DNA of 64,000 nt from assembly GCF_039839785.1 (NCBI RefSeq), contig NZ_JBDOQT010000002.1:770971-834970 (forward strand), in the 5' to 3' direction. The notes under the pieces were generated by a model. The model was given only the letters and a program-made list of their open reading frames with translations. It was not told where the DNA came from and made no database searches. Positions 14,935 through 24,122 of the stretch are shown piece by piece. Position 1 is the stretch's first letter; the number at the start of each line of letters is the position of its first letter. The DNA comes from Pelagibius sp. CAU 1746. Its GTDB lineage: Bacteria; Pseudomonadota; Alphaproteobacteria; Kiloniellales; Kiloniellaceae. Both the position numbers and the translations under genes were made by a program.

Positions 14935-17376
14935 CTAGGCTGGCGGCCCCGCTTCGGAGCGGCCGGGTTCCGGCAGCTTTGCCTGGTCGGCGAAGTGGAT
15001 CACATGCTGCGGGAAGGGAATCTCGATGCCGGCTTCGCGGAACGCCTTGTCGATGGCGAAGCGAAGATCGCTGGAGATCATCAGGCGATAGCTCACTTCG
15101 TTGGTGAAGCAGCGCAACTCGAAGTCCAGGCTGCTGTTGCCGAAGTTCACGAACAGCACCTGCGGCTCCGGCGAGGTCAGCACCTTTTCGTGATGGTTGG
15201 CGCAGTCCAGCAGCACCTCCCGTACCTTCTCGACGTCGGAGCCGTAGGCCACGCCGATCGAAATCTCGATGCGGCCGTAGGTGTCCTTGTGGGTCCAGTT
15301 GATCACCGAGGTCGAGATGAATTCGGAGTTCGGAATGATCACCGAGGCGCGCTGAAAGGTGGTGAGCTCCGTCGAGCGCACCGTGATCCGTTTCACCGTG
15401 CCCTCGTTGCCGCCCACCAGAACCCAGTCGCCGACTTTGATCGGCCGCTCGATAAGCAGGATGATGCCGGAGACGAAATTGCTGACGACCGCCTGCAAGC
15501 CAAAGCCGATGCCGACCGAGAGCGCGCCGGCGATCAGCGCGATGTTGGAGAGGTCGATACCCAGGGCGGAAATGCCGAAGGCCGCGGCGACGATCACGCC
15601 GATATATCCGAGACCCGCGGAGAGCGAGTTCTGCACGCCGATATCGAAGCCCGTATTGGGCAGGACCCGATTGGTCAGAAAGCGCTGCCCGAGGCGCGTC
15701 AGCGCCAGCAGGACGGCGAATACCGCCAAGGCCACGACCATATCGGAAAAGGAGATGGTGACTCCGCCGATCGTGATTCCGGAGGCCAGACGGCGGGCCT
15801 CCGCCCAGTATTCGCCGAAAGGCGCAAACCAGATCGAGGCGATGAGCACCGGGGCGGCGATCGCCAGGACCGTGTCGAGCAGAAACCGCAGCCAGAACTT
15901 CAAACGGTTGCGCAGGACATGAGCCAGTCCCAGCACGTTGCTCACGGCATTCGACCGCATGGCCGCGCCGATCAGCTCCCGCACCAAGCCGCGCAGGATG
16001 GCCATCGCCACCAGGATCAGGATGCTCAGCAGCAGATTGGAGATGAGGAAATCGGCAAGGTCGGCGTAACCGAAGAAGGCCGCGACGATGCCGGCCAGGG
16101 CGATGGGCGCGATCAGGCGGCGCAGGAAGCGCCAGAGAGCGGACTCCGGCACGCTGCCTTCGTCTTCGCCCGCTGCGGCTTCGCCGGCCGTCCCGGCCTC
16201 CGCCGCCTCGGCTTCCCCGGAGATCAATTCGCGCCGCCAGTAGCGCTGGCGCGAGATGTCGATGACCGGCAAGGCCAGCACCAGGATCACGATGAAGGTC
16301 GACAGCGAGAAATAAGCATCGCTGACGCCGATTTGCTTCTGCGCCTCGAAGAGGAAGATGGCCGCGGCGAAGAGCCCCGCCAGCAAGGCGAAGCGCCAGC
16401 CCAGCCGGCGCGAGTTGTCCGGCGTGACCGGCAGCAGCCGCCACTGCGGCAGGTCGGGGGACAGCACCGCATAGGGCACCGCCCAGGCGAGGCTGAAGAA
16501 AACCATGACCGCCAGGAAGGTGGTGACCACGGTCCAGAACAGGCTAGCGTCGGCCTCGTAATGCGGCCTCGCGGCATAAAGCAGCCCGGCGAAAACCAAC
16601 GCCGGAATGATGCCGCGGGCGACGGCGCTGGCGATGGCGGCCAAGAGCCGTGCGCTGTAACTCGGCTGGCTCGCCGAAGGGTCGCGGCCGTAGCGCCCCA
16701 GCAGCCAGCGCCGCAGCAGCCAGCCCGCCGCGATCGCCAGCAGCAACTGCAGGCCGATGCGCAGCGACACCTTGCTGCGGCGTTCCTCGGCTTCCAGGTT
16801 CTGCCACCAGGCGACCGGCGAGCGCGCGATCTGGTTGATGATCGAGAAGAACTCGGGCCCTGCGGTACGCCAATTCTCCATCGCCCAGGGCGCCGGATAG
16901 GCACGGAACAAGGCTTCGAAGCGCTTGCGCTGCGTGAGCGTGCCGACCAGCTTGTCCAACTCGTCGGCCTGGACGATGACGAGGTTGGCCTGGGTGATGA
17001 GCGCCTTCACCTGCTGCAGTTCCATCTGCAGCGCCTGGCGCTGCTGAGCGACTTCCGGCGCCTCTTCGCCTTGACCTTCCTCCGGCGGTGGGCCGAGGGC
17101 GGCCAGCCGGCGCTCCCTGGCCTCGACTTCAGGCTGCATCGCCTCGATCAGGGCTTCGGCCTTCCCGCGCACCTCCCCGGTCGCTTCCAGGAATCCTCCC
17201 GCGCTCTCCGCCGTGGTGTCGGCGCGGTACAACTGCTGCTCGATGAGGTCGAGCCGGTGGGTCCACTGCTCGATCGCGGCTTGCCCTTCGGACACCTGGG
17301 CAGCGGCGGGCCCTGCCGCGGCGGCGCCCAGGCAGAGAATCGTCAGGACAAGCAGGCGAAGCATGAGCAGGCGCAA
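14935..17376 (-). CDS. Large MscS-family mechanosensitive channel with DUF3772 domain
   Basis: 813-residue inner-membrane protein. A signal peptide (MLRLLVLTILCLGAAAAG) leads to a periplasmic helical/coiled-coil region (about 27-170, with runs such as ERRLAALGPP and QQRQALQMELQQVKALI), then DUF3772, multiple membrane helices (about 190-540), and a C-terminal MscS pore and beta domain (about 560-790; VSNFVSGIILLIERPIKVGDWV is typical). MscK/YjeP-like proteins release solutes under hypo-osmotic shock. Divergent from the ThDP gene at 17508. The Pro/Glu-rich acidic loop GEAEAAEAGTAGEAAAGEDE near 420 is low complexity. Confidence 0.88.
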   Translation of the reverse strand: MRLLMLRLLVLTILCLGAAAAGPAAAQVSEGQAAIEQWTHRLDLIEQQLYRADTTAESAGGFLEATGEVRGKAEALIEAMQPEVEARERRLAALGPPPEEGQGEEAPEVAQQRQALQMELQQVKALITQANLVIVQADELDKLVGTLTQRKRFEALFRAYPAPWAMENWRTAGPEFFSIINQIARSPVAWWQNLEAEERRSKVSLRIGLQLLLAIAAGWLLRRWLLGRYGRDPSASQPSYSARLLAAIASAVARGIIPALVFAGLLYAARPHYEADASLFWTVVTTFLAVMVFFSLAWAVPYAVLSPDLPQWRLLPVTPDNSRRLGWRFALLAGLFAAAIFLFEAQKQIGVSDAYFSLSTFIVILVLALPVIDISRQRYWRRELISGEAEAAEAGTAGEAAAGEDEGSVPESALWRFLRRLIAPIALAGIVAAFFGYADLADFLISNLLLSILILVAMAILRGLVRELIGAAMRSNAVSNVLGLAHVLRNRLKFWLRFLLDTVLAIAAPVLIASIWFAPFGEYWAEARRLASGITIGGVTISFSDMVVALAVFAVLLALTRLGQRFLTNRVLPNTGFDIGVQNSLSAGLGYIGVIVAAAFGISALGIDLSNIALIAGALSVGIGFGLQAVVSNFVSGIILLIERPIKVGDWVLVGGNEGTVKRITVRSTELTTFQRASVIIPNSEFISTSVINWTHKDTYGRIEISIGVAYGSDVEKVREVLLDCANHHEKVLTSPEPQVLFVNFGNSSLDFELRCFTNEVSYRLMISSDLRFAIDKAFREAGIEIPFPQHVIHFADQAKLPEPGRSEAGPPA

Positions 17377-17507
17377 AGCGGCGATCCTTCCCGGAAACCA
17401 GAAATACCTACCATGCCGACTTAAGTCAGAGAAAGCTGCCCTTGCAACCGCCCGATCTTATTCTAGTCTGAAGACCACAGAGGGCAGAGATCACCGAACG
17501 GAACCCC

Positions 17508-19193
17508 ATGAGCAGCAATCTGGCCAACGGCGGCAGAATCCTGGTTGATCAATTGGCGGCCGAGGGCGTCGACCGCGCCTTCGGGGTGCCCGGCGAGAGC
17601 TATCTGGCGGTGCTCGACGCCCTTCACGACACCCCGGAGATCACCTACCATCTCTGCCGCCAGGAAGGCGGCGCGGCGATGATGGCCGACGCCTACGGCA
17701 AGCTGACCGGGCGCCCGGGCATCTGCTTCGTGACGCGCGGGCCGGGGGCGACCAGCGCCAGCGCCGGCGTGCACGTCGCCTTCCAGGACTCCACGCCGAT
17801 GATCCTTTTCATCGGCCAGGTCGGCCGCGGCATGACCGAGCGCGAGGCCTTTCAGGAGATCGACTACCGCCGCATGTTCGGCCAGATGGCCAAGTGGGTG
17901 GCCGAGATCGACGACGCCCGGCGCATCCCGGAAATGGTGAGCCGCGCCTTTCACACCGCCACCTCGGGCCGCCCGGGGCCGGTGGTGCTGGCCCTGCCGG
18001 AGGACATGCTCTCGACGCCGGTGCCCGCCCCCTTGATCGCCAAGCCCTACCACGCCAGCGCCGGCTATCCGGACCCGGCCCTGATGGCGGAGTTCCGCCG
18101 GCGGCTGGAGCGGGCCAGGCGGCCGCTGATCGTCGCCGGCGGCGGCGGCTGGAGCGCCGAGGCCAAAGCCGGGCTGGAGGCCTTCGCCGGCGCCGCCGGC
18201 CTGCCGGTCGCCGCCTCCTTCCGCTGCCAGGACTACTTCGACAATACCCACGAGAGCTACGTCGGCCAGGTCGGCATCGGCATCGATCCCAAGCTGGCCG
18301 CCCGGGTGCGCGAGACCGACCTGCTGATCCTGCTCGGCTCGCGCTTCGGCGAGATGACCAGCAGCGGCTACAGCCTGATGAAGATCCCCAACCCCGACCA
18401 GCCGCTGGTCCACGTCTATCCCGATCCGGAGGAACTGGGCCGCGTCTACCGCCCCGACCTGGCGATCCAGGCCGGCGGCGCCGCCTTCGTGCGGGCGCTG
18501 GGCGAGATGGCGCCGCTCGACGGTGGCGCGTGGCAAGACTGGACCGCCTCGGCGCGCGCCGACTACCTGGCCCACAACACGCCGACGGAGATCCCCGGCA
18601 AGCTGCAGATGGGCAAGGTCATGGACTGGCTGCGCGAGACCCTGCCGCCGGAGACCATCGTCACCAACGGCGCCGGCAACTACACCGGCTGGGTGCATCG
18701 CTTCTACCGCTACCGCCGCTTCCGCAGCCAGCTCGCCCCGACCTCCGGCTCCATGGGCTACGGTCTGCCGGCGGCGGTGGCCGCCAAGGCCGTCCACCCG
18801 GACCGTCCGGTGGTCTGCTTCGCCGGCGACGGCTGCTTCATGATGCACGGGCAGGAGCTGGTGACCGCCGTGCAGTACGGCCTCAACATCATCGTCATCG
18901 TGGTCAACAACGGCATGCTGGGCACCATCCGCATGCACCAGGAAAACCACTACCCGGCCCGGGTCAGCGCCACCGATCTGGTGAACCCGGACTTCGCCGC
19001 CCTGGCGCGCGCCTACGGCGCCCATGGCGAGGTGGTGGAAAAGGACGCGGACTTCGCCGAGGCCTTCACGCGCGCCCAGGCCAGCGGCAAGCCGGCCCTG
19101 CTGGAACTGCGCCTCGACCCCGAGGCGATCACGCCCAGCGCGACCCTCAGCGGCCTGCGCGCCAAGGCCCAGGCCCAGGCCCAGGCGACGTAG
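17508..19193 (+). CDS. Thiamine-diphosphate-dependent enzyme, acetolactate synthase-like
   Basis: 561-residue ThDP enzyme of the IlvB/POX group with N-terminal PYR domain (1-175), middle domain (190-330) and PP domain (360-550). Glu53 in RQEGGAAMMADAYGKLTG is the ThDP-activating Glu; the Mg/ThDP motif is GDGCFMMHGQEL...VVNNGMLG around 440-470. True anabolic acetolactate synthase is usually paired with ilvH, which is absent here, so a catabolic or other 2-oxoacid decarboxylase/carboligase is possible. The C-terminus is an odd low-complexity KAQAQAQAT. ATG 17508. Followed by repeat copy B. Confidence 0.8.
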   Translation: MSSNLANGGRILVDQLAAEGVDRAFGVPGESYLAVLDALHDTPEITYHLCRQEGGAAMMADAYGKLTGRPGICFVTRGPGATSASAGVHVAFQDSTPMILFIGQVGRGMTEREAFQEIDYRRMFGQMAKWVAEIDDARRIPEMVSRAFHTATSGRPGPVVLALPEDMLSTPVPAPLIAKPYHASAGYPDPALMAEFRRRLERARRPLIVAGGGGWSAEAKAGLEAFAGAAGLPVAASFRCQDYFDNTHESYVGQVGIGIDPKLAARVRETDLLILLGSRFGEMTSSGYSLMKIPNPDQPLVHVYPDPEELGRVYRPDLAIQAGGAAFVRALGEMAPLDGGAWQDWTASARADYLAHNTPTEIPGKLQMGKVMDWLRETLPPETIVTNGAGNYTGWVHRFYRYRRFRSQLAPTSGSMGYGLPAAVAAKAVHPDRPVVCFAGDGCFMMHGQELVTAVQYGLNIIVIVVNNGMLGTIRMHQENHYPARVSATDLVNPDFAALARAYGAHGEVVEKDADFAEAFTRAQASGKPALLELRLDPEAITPSATLSGLRAKAQAQAQAT

Positions 19194-19256
19194 TTTCCGG
19201 CACGATCACGTTACCGGTCCGCAGCAATCGCCAAAGCGCCGCCACTCACTGCTGCC

Positions 19257-19337
19257 GTCACCCTCGGGCTTGTCCCGAGGGTCCAGGGTGGCTGGCTGAG
19301 CTGTTGCCCTGGATGCTCGGGACAAGCCCGAGCACGA
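19257..19337 (+). repeat. Triple-hairpin intergenic repeat, copy B
   Basis: Stems: ACCCTCGGG (19260-19268)/CCCGAGGGT (19274-19282) with loop CTTGT; CCAGGG (19283-19288)/CCCTGG (19307-19312); TGCTCGGG (19314-19321)/CCCGAGCA (19327-19334) with loop ACAAG. It begins GTCA and lies between the convergent ThDP gene and the 19353 gene. It has the same order as copy C and the reverse of copy A. Confidence 0.85.
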
Positions 19338-19352
19338 CGATCGAATGAATTC

Positions 19353-20084
19353 TTAAGGGTAGTTGCAGCGGTCGGCGGTGACGGTCAGGAAGCCGCGGGC
19401 GCCCGGCAGCGCGGTGAAGCGGAACTCGTTGCCGCCGGAGACCACGGAGTGGTGCAGCGGCAGGGCCCCTTCGGCCGTCACCGTCTTGCCGCCCAGATAG
19501 GTGAAGGTGACGGTGACCGGCTTCTCGGGATCGTACCAGGCCTCCAGGTTGCCGCCGGCGTCGCGCGAGGCCTCGCCAACGGCGGTCACGGTGATGGTAC
19601 GCTCGCCGAAGCTGACGGCGTCGTTGGCGCCGCCGCTCTGCAATTCCGTGGAAACGATGAAACGCTTGGTCTCCGGGTGCTCGTCGCAGACCCGTGGGCT
19701 GTCCGCCGCGGAGACCAGGAAAGCCAGGCGCTCCTCGTTGGCGCCGGCCTCCAGCTTTTCCTGCACCAGCTGCATCATCTCGCGCACGAACCCCGTCGGC
19801 ACCTCACGCTGGTAGCGCGCTTCCCAGGAGGAGATAACCTTGCGCGCCTTGGCAAGCTCCGTGGCCAGCGCCGCGCTCTGCTGCTCCAGGCCGCCGACCT
19901 CCGTCTCCAGGGCGGCGATCCGTTCGTTCGCCTTCACCACTTCGCGCTCGGCGAGCTGGGACCCAAAACGGTGGGAGTAGACGCCCGCGGCAATGACCAG
20001 CAACAGGGCCAGGGACCACTTGGTGACGCCCCACCAGAAGCGGCGGCGCCGCCGCTGCCGGTTTTCATGCAGTCCGAGAGACAT
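19353..20084 (-). CDS. Hypothetical membrane-anchored protein with coiled coil
   Basis: 243 residues, family not recognised. Arg-rich cytosolic N-terminus (RQRRRRRFWW), one membrane helix (WSLALLLVIAAGVYS, about 23-37), a coiled coil (about 44-86, heptads around ANERIAALETEVGGLEQQ), then a periplasmic beta-rich domain with two Cys (DSPRVCDEHPETK and the C-terminal DRCNYP). The topology resembles envelope scaffolding proteins with an exported C-terminal domain. Divergent from the small gene at 20488. Confidence 0.65.
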   Translation of the reverse strand: MSLGLHENRQRRRRRFWWGVTKWSLALLLVIAAGVYSHRFGSQLAEREVVKANERIAALETEVGGLEQQSAALATELAKARKVISSWEARYQREVPTGFVREMMQLVQEKLEAGANEERLAFLVSAADSPRVCDEHPETKRFIVSTELQSGGANDAVSFGERTITVTAVGEASRDAGGNLEAWYDPEKPVTVTFTYLGGKTVTAEGALPLHHSVVSGGNEFRFTALPGARGFLTVTADRCNYP

Positions 20085-20487
20085 GTTCCGATTAACGCCT
20101 TTGCATCAAGTTTCTAGCTCATTCCGTGGCGAGGCTTGCCGGCACCGCCAGGCGGCGCCCGAGACCTGCCCTCTTCCGCTGCTGAAGGGCCGCTATCGGC
20201 CGCCGGCCGGCGCCAAGACCTAACCAACTGAAATCGCACGTTCTTTATTCGTGATCGGTGTTTTTTCTACCACCGCCTCAAGGGCCAGGCAAGCCACAGC
20301 CCCATTCGCCGGAGCGGATCGACCTCTAGGAAGGATGCCGGCCCGGCGCGCGGCGGCGTCCGGGCCCGTTAACCGAAGCTTACCGCTTGCCGCCCTAAGC
20401 TGCACAGCCGCCGGGGTGACAAAAAAGGGGCGCTGCGGCGCTCGATCCCGCCGGCGCTTCGCGAGTGCAGGAGCAGGTTCCTTACCT
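20085..20487. other. Gene-free 403-bp divergent promoter region with a CtrA-like half-matching site
   Basis: No convincing gene. It holds promoters for the divergent genes at 20084 (minus) and 20488 (plus). At 20369-20384, TTAA-N7-TTACC resembles the CtrA box TTAA-N7-TTAAC with one mismatch. A homopolymer AAAAAA at 20421-20426 breaks a GC-rich stretch. The frame running 20251-20487 into the 20488 gene has no good start and non-coding character. Confidence 0.4.
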
Positions 20488-20724
20488 ATGGCCGACAATT
20501 CCGACGATCCCCGCCGCGCCCTGCTGCGCCAGCTTGCCCGGCTGCGCGGGCGTCTCGACCCGGCCGCCCTCAACCATTTCCTGGAAAAGGTCGACGGCTG
20601 GGAGCCCTACGACCGCGAGTCGGCGGGCGAGGCCGTGCGCCAGTTCCTGGTAACCCGCACCGACGGCGGCAAGTTCCAGCAGCGCCTGCGCGACGAGTTG
20701 AAGAAGAAGAAAGACCAGTCCTAG
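20488..20724 (+). CDS. Small hypothetical protein (78 aa)
   Basis: Basic, helical 78-residue protein with no recognised domain: MADNSDDPRRALLRQL at the start, a central segment around FLEKVDGWEPYD, and a Lys-rich end (LKKKKDQS). ATG 20488 is chosen because the upstream frame lacks protein-like composition; GGAGCAGG lies about ten bases upstream, slightly far. Soluble, with no signal or membrane segment. Possibly a nucleic-acid-associated protein by charge, but that is only a guess. Confidence 0.55.
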   Translation: MADNSDDPRRALLRQLARLRGRLDPAALNHFLEKVDGWEPYDRESAGEAVRQFLVTRTDGGKFQQRLRDELKKKKDQS

Positions 20725-20821
20725 CTCCAGCCGCTCGCGGGCCTTTCCAGCCGCGGCACGTCCTCCCCCGTGAATTCAGCCGCCCCTTCTGCTAAGTTGT
20801 TCCGACAAGCAGGAGGGAGCT

Positions 20822-21334
20822 ATGCGTTTTCCGCTAATAGCAGCTCTGCTGGTTCTCGTGCCGGGCGCCGCCTTGGCCGCCAACGAAATCAAGTGGCCGG
20901 ATGCCGCGATCCCGGTCCCCCCTCTCATTCAGGCTTTCATCGTCGCAGAGTGTCTGGATCACGCCGGTACGACCGGCGAAGACGCCGACACCTGTGTCAC
21001 GCGCGAGGAGTTCGGCTACCGCGCCGTGGTCATGATGCTGACCGATGCCGAAACCGCCGAGAAAGCGGCGGAGCGCTACCGTTCCTGCCGATCGGGGCTC
21101 GGAATGCAAGGCGGCCGCTTCCATCGGCGCAGGGCCGACTGTATCGGCGGTACGTTCCTCTACAAGTGGCGCTTCCAGGACACGAGACGCGCGGCGATCC
21201 CGGCGCCTGAGCCGACGGTCAGGTCCGCGGCCGGGATCACCGGCGCGACCGGCAGCAACATCACCCTGGGGCCGCACTTGGAACAGAGCGCGCAGGCCCG
21301 GCACCCAAGCGAGGCTTCCCGCTTGGCCCCGTAA
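20822..21334 (+). CDS. Secreted hypothetical protein with four cysteines
   Basis: 170 residues with a clear Sec signal peptide (MRFPLIAALLVLVPGAALA, cleavage before AN). The mature part has four Cys (AECLDH, DTCVTREEFG, RSCRSG, ADCIGG), compatible with two periplasmic disulfides. The C-terminal 45 residues after RRAAIPAPEPT look unstructured. AGGAGGGAGCT precedes ATG 20822. No family recognised. It stands alone between the 78-aa gene and the convergent 21400 gene. Confidence 0.65.
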   Translation: MRFPLIAALLVLVPGAALAANEIKWPDAAIPVPPLIQAFIVAECLDHAGTTGEDADTCVTREEFGYRAVVMMLTDAETAEKAAERYRSCRSGLGMQGGRFHRRRADCIGGTFLYKWRFQDTRRAAIPAPEPTVRSAAGITGATGSNITLGPHLEQSAQARHPSEASRLAP

Positions 21335-21399
21335 GCAGACAAAGCCGCCCGGGCGACAAGAATTGGGACGCCGCTCCCGCTTCGGCGGGCGAGGCAACT

Positions 21400-21708
21400 T
21401 CAGTCCCACCAAACAGCCAGCAGGCGATGCCCCGGCTCCAGCTCCGGGCTGGGCCGCAGCGTCTCGGGCTGGACTTCCCAGATGGCAATAACGAGATCGG
21501 AGACGCCGGCGCGGTCGCGGATCGACGAGAGCACCTCGCGGAAACGCGCGAGGCCCGGGTGCTGCGGCAGGTTCGCTCCGATCGAGCCGAGATCGTCGTT
21601 GCCCTCGAAGAAGTCCTCGATGCCGACGACCGCTTCATGGTCGCTTTCATCGGAACCGCCGATGGCCTTGATTTTGGCGATCAACGCCGCCCGTTTCGTC
21701 TGATCCAT
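21400..21708 (-). CDS. Hypothetical acidic protein (102 aa)
   Basis: 102-residue soluble protein, alpha/beta in appearance, with central acidic FFEGNDDLGSIGANL and a C-terminal hydrophobic strand ending LLAVWWD. No family recognised. ATG 21708 is preferred over the frame start at 21786 because the preceding 26 residues are not protein-like; CGGGGGCAGAGC lies upstream. Single-copy, unlinked to its neighbours. The pattern resembles small cytosolic immunity or SMI1-like proteins only loosely. Confidence 0.5.
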   Translation of the reverse strand: MDQTKRAALIAKIKAIGGSDESDHEAVVGIEDFFEGNDDLGSIGANLPQHPGLARFREVLSSIRDRAGVSDLVIAIWEVQPETLRPSPELEPGHRLLAVWWD

Positions 21709-21930
21709 GCTCTGCCCCCGGTGCGAAGGCCGCTCGCCGGCGGCGATCGAACCTATCACAACCGTGGCGGGCAGGCTTCCCCCCAACTAGCCCTGCACCC
21801 GACGGCCCCAATCTTCATCTGCCTTGGCTAGCGCCTGCATGGCAGCCATGAGCCCGATCAGGCGAAAGTGAGTTGCCGTCCCTGGGGGGCAGTCCCTATC
21901 TTCCAAGGCCCACAACGCAAAGTATCGGCC

Positions 21931-22542
21931 TTGGAACTCTCCTCGCTTCTGATCTTCGCCGGCGCATTGATGGTCGCGGCCGGCTCGCCCGGCCCCAGCA
22001 TCGCCGCCCTGGTCGCGCGCGTGCTGACCGGCGGCTGGCGCGGGGTGCTGCCCTTCCTGGCGGCAATGTGGATCGGCGAAGCGATCTGGCTGTCGCTCGC
22101 CGTTTGGGGCTTGGCCGCCATCGCCGAGAGCCTGCAGGTGCTGTTCACCGTTATCAAGTACCTGGGCGTCGCTTACCTGCTCTACCTGGCCTGGCGCATG
22201 TGGTTCGCGCCGGCGGAGGTGAGTGACGCGGCATTGCCGGCCGCCCGGTCGGGGCGCAGGCTCTTCGCCGCCGGCATGGCCGTCACCCTGGGCAACCCGA
22301 AGATCATGGTGTTCTACCTGGCCCTGCTGCCCGCCATCATCGACCTCGGCACCATCACCCTGGCCGGCTGGGCCGAGCTGACGGCGACCATGCTCGCGGT
22401 ACTCACCGCCGTCGACCTGGGCTGGGCCCTGCTGGCCGCCCAAGCCCGCCGGCTGCTGCGCACCCCGCGGGCGGTGCGCGCCGTGAACCGCCTCAGCGCC
22501 GGCGTCATGGCCGGTGCCGCCGCCGCCATCGCGACCCGCTAG
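21931..22542 (+). CDS. LysE/RhtB-family amino-acid exporter
   Basis: 203-residue six-helix inner-membrane protein of the LysE superfamily. It has the diagnostic SPGPS segment near residue 20, GVLPFLAAMWIGEAIW near 35, and GNPKIMVFYLALLP near 118. These proteins export amino acids or homoserine lactone-like solutes. TTG 21931 gives the standard family N-terminus (MELSSLLIFAGAL); GTG 21868 would add 21 atypical residues. The next EamA gene starts 11 bp after its stop, so two unrelated exporters are probably co-transcribed. Confidence 0.8.
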   Translation: MELSSLLIFAGALMVAAGSPGPSIAALVARVLTGGWRGVLPFLAAMWIGEAIWLSLAVWGLAAIAESLQVLFTVIKYLGVAYLLYLAWRMWFAPAEVSDAALPAARSGRRLFAAGMAVTLGNPKIMVFYLALLPAIIDLGTITLAGWAELTATMLAVLTAVDLGWALLAAQARRLLRTPRAVRAVNRLSAGVMAGAAAAIATR

Positions 22543-22553
22543 CGCCTCCCTTC

Positions 22554-23465
22554 ATGCCCCGCGATCTGATCAAGGCCATGGGCTGGGCCACGCTGGGCGC
22601 CTTCCTCTTCGCCTTCATGTTCATGCTGCCGAAGCTGACGAGCGGCGCGGTGCCGCCGCCGCAGGTGGCCTTCCTGCGCTACTTCGCCGGCTTCCTCACG
22701 GTCCTGCCGTTCTTCCTGGGCGCCTACGGGCCGGCCGAGGGCGTGAGGCAGGTCACCGCGCCTTCCAAGCGGCGGCTGAACCTCATGCACGCCCTGCGCG
22801 CCTGCTGCGGCGTCGGCTCCGTCGCCTTCGGCACCTATGCCGTGACCCACATCCCGCTGGCCAACGCCCAGGCCATCGCCATGACCAACGGCGTCTTCGC
22901 CGTGGCCCTGGCCGCGGTCTTCCTGCGCGAGCGGGTGACCACCAGCGACTTCGCCGCCGGCAGCGTCTGCCTGGCCGGCGCGGTGATCGTCGCCGGGCCC
23001 GACCCCGGCGCGCCGGGCTGGATTTCCCTGGGCGCCGCCGCCGCCCTGGCGCAAGCCTTCGCCTGGGGCTCCGAGGTGGTGCTGCTGCGTTTCGCGGCGG
23101 TGAACGACACCCCCAGACGCACCCTGACCATGGTCAACGGCAGCGCCTGCCTGGGTCTGCTGGTCGCCACCTCCTGGCTGTGGCAGCGCCTGCCGCCGCA
23201 CGACCTGCTGATCTTGCTGTCCATGGGGCCGGTCGCCATCGTCGGCCAGTACTGCAACATCCGCGCCTTCCAGATGGCCGAGACCGCCAAGCTGGTGCCC
23301 ATCAAGTACATTGGCCTGGTCTTCGCCGCGCTGCTGGGCCTGGTCTTTTTCGACGAGGTGCCGCGCCCGGCGGCCGTCGCCGGGGCGGTGATGATCTGCA
23401 GCGGCGCCTTCTACCTCGCCCGCCGCCACAAGCCGGTGCAGGCCGCGGCGAAGGTTAGGCCTTAA
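22554..23465 (+). CDS. EamA/DMT-family transporter
   Basis: 303-residue membrane protein with about ten helices in two EamA repeats. Typical stretches are VAFLRYFAGFLTVLPFF near residue 38 and VPIKYIGLVFAALLGLVFF near 247. It is distinct from the EamA protein at 8816. Start ATG 22554, 11 bp after the LysE gene. Substrate unknown. It converges with the doc toxin gene, leaving only 9 bp between stops. Confidence 0.85.
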   Translation: MPRDLIKAMGWATLGAFLFAFMFMLPKLTSGAVPPPQVAFLRYFAGFLTVLPFFLGAYGPAEGVRQVTAPSKRRLNLMHALRACCGVGSVAFGTYAVTHIPLANAQAIAMTNGVFAVALAAVFLRERVTTSDFAAGSVCLAGAVIVAGPDPGAPGWISLGAAAALAQAFAWGSEVVLLRFAAVNDTPRRTLTMVNGSACLGLLVATSWLWQRLPPHDLLILLSMGPVAIVGQYCNIRAFQMAETAKLVPIKYIGLVFAALLGLVFFDEVPRPAAVAGAVMICSGAFYLARRHKPVQAAAKVRP

Positions 23466-23474
23466 GCCGGCAGG

Positions 23475-23864
23475 TCAACGCGCCTGGGAGAACTCCTCGA
23501 ACCAAGCGGTCAGCGCCTCGGCATCCGCTTCGCCCGCAGCTAAGGCGACAATCATCTGGACGACCGAGGTCTCCGGCGGCCGGAAGTCGTAACCGTTAAG
23601 CGAGAGGAAGGTCGCCGCCGCCAGGATGCCGCTGCGCTTGTTGCCATCCAAAAAGGGATGGTTCTTCACGATGCCCAGGCAGTAGTCGGCGGCCAGCGCG
23701 AAGAGCGACACCCCTTCTTCATAGGCCGCTCTGTGCTGAGGCCGCGCCAGGGCGGATTCCAGAAGGCCCGCGTCGCGGGTGCCGTCCGTGCCGCCGAAGC
23801 GGGCAACGGACTCGCTGTGCAGGGCATGGACCATCGTCAGGGTCAGCCAGCGCGGCTCGCTCAC
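23475..23864 (-). CDS. doc: Doc/Fic-family toxin of a type II toxin-antitoxin pair
   Basis: 129-residue death-on-curing family protein. The Fic-type motif HPFLDGNKRSG starts at His69, with Asp73, Asn75, Lys76 and Arg77 all present, so the active site looks intact. The family phosphorylates EF-Tu and halts translation. The start overlaps the upstream antitoxin gene by 4 bp (ATGA), the normal order of antitoxin before toxin. The long helical N-terminus LESALARPQHRAAYEEG matches Doc. Confidence 0.88.
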   Translation of the reverse strand: MSEPRWLTLTMVHALHSESVARFGGTDGTRDAGLLESALARPQHRAAYEEGVSLFALAADYCLGIVKNHPFLDGNKRSGILAAATFLSLNGYDFRPPETSVVQMIVALAAGEADAEALTAWFEEFSQAR

Positions 23865-24085
23865 TGGGCCAGCTTCTTCATGGCATTGGGGTAGCGATGC
23901 ATGAAGTCGCGGGCCGCGTCCAGCGCCTCGGCGAAGTCCGGGTCGTAAGGCGTCAGTTCGATGCCGTCTCGGGTTTTCACGACGAAGAGGCTGTCGCCTT
24001 CCTTCAGCCCCATCTCGCGGACCTGCTCCGACAACGTGACCCCCAGGGAGTTCCCGATTTTACGGATCTTTACAGAGTCGCCCAT
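23861..24085 (-). CDS. AbrB/MazE-type antitoxin
   Basis: 74 residues with an N-terminal AbrB/SpoVT swapped-hairpin DNA-binding domain (VKIRKIGNSLGVTLSEQV, residues 5-22) and a C-terminal helical tail (DFAEALDAARDFMHRYP) that should bind the toxin. It is translationally coupled to doc. It would autoregulate the promoter just upstream, where a 24-bp near-palindrome overlaps the predicted -10. ATG 24085; GGAGGGCGAGC upstream. Confidence 0.87.
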   Translation of the reverse strand: MGDSVKIRKIGNSLGVTLSEQVREMGLKEGDSLFVVKTRDGIELTPYDPDFAEALDAARDFMHRYPNAMKKLAQ

Positions 24086-24122
24086 GGCGCTCGCCCTCCG
24101 AAGGTGGAAGGATCATCGTATC

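Noticed and set aside
14780-16444. A 554-residue minus-strand frame over the MscS gene.
   Set aside because: Wrong frame of the channel gene; composition is Arg/Gly/His-rich without domain motifs.
17442-17464. TTGCAA and TATTCT as a -35/-10 pair before the ThDP gene.
   Set aside because: The spacing is only 11 bp, so it does not form a normal sigma-70 promoter.
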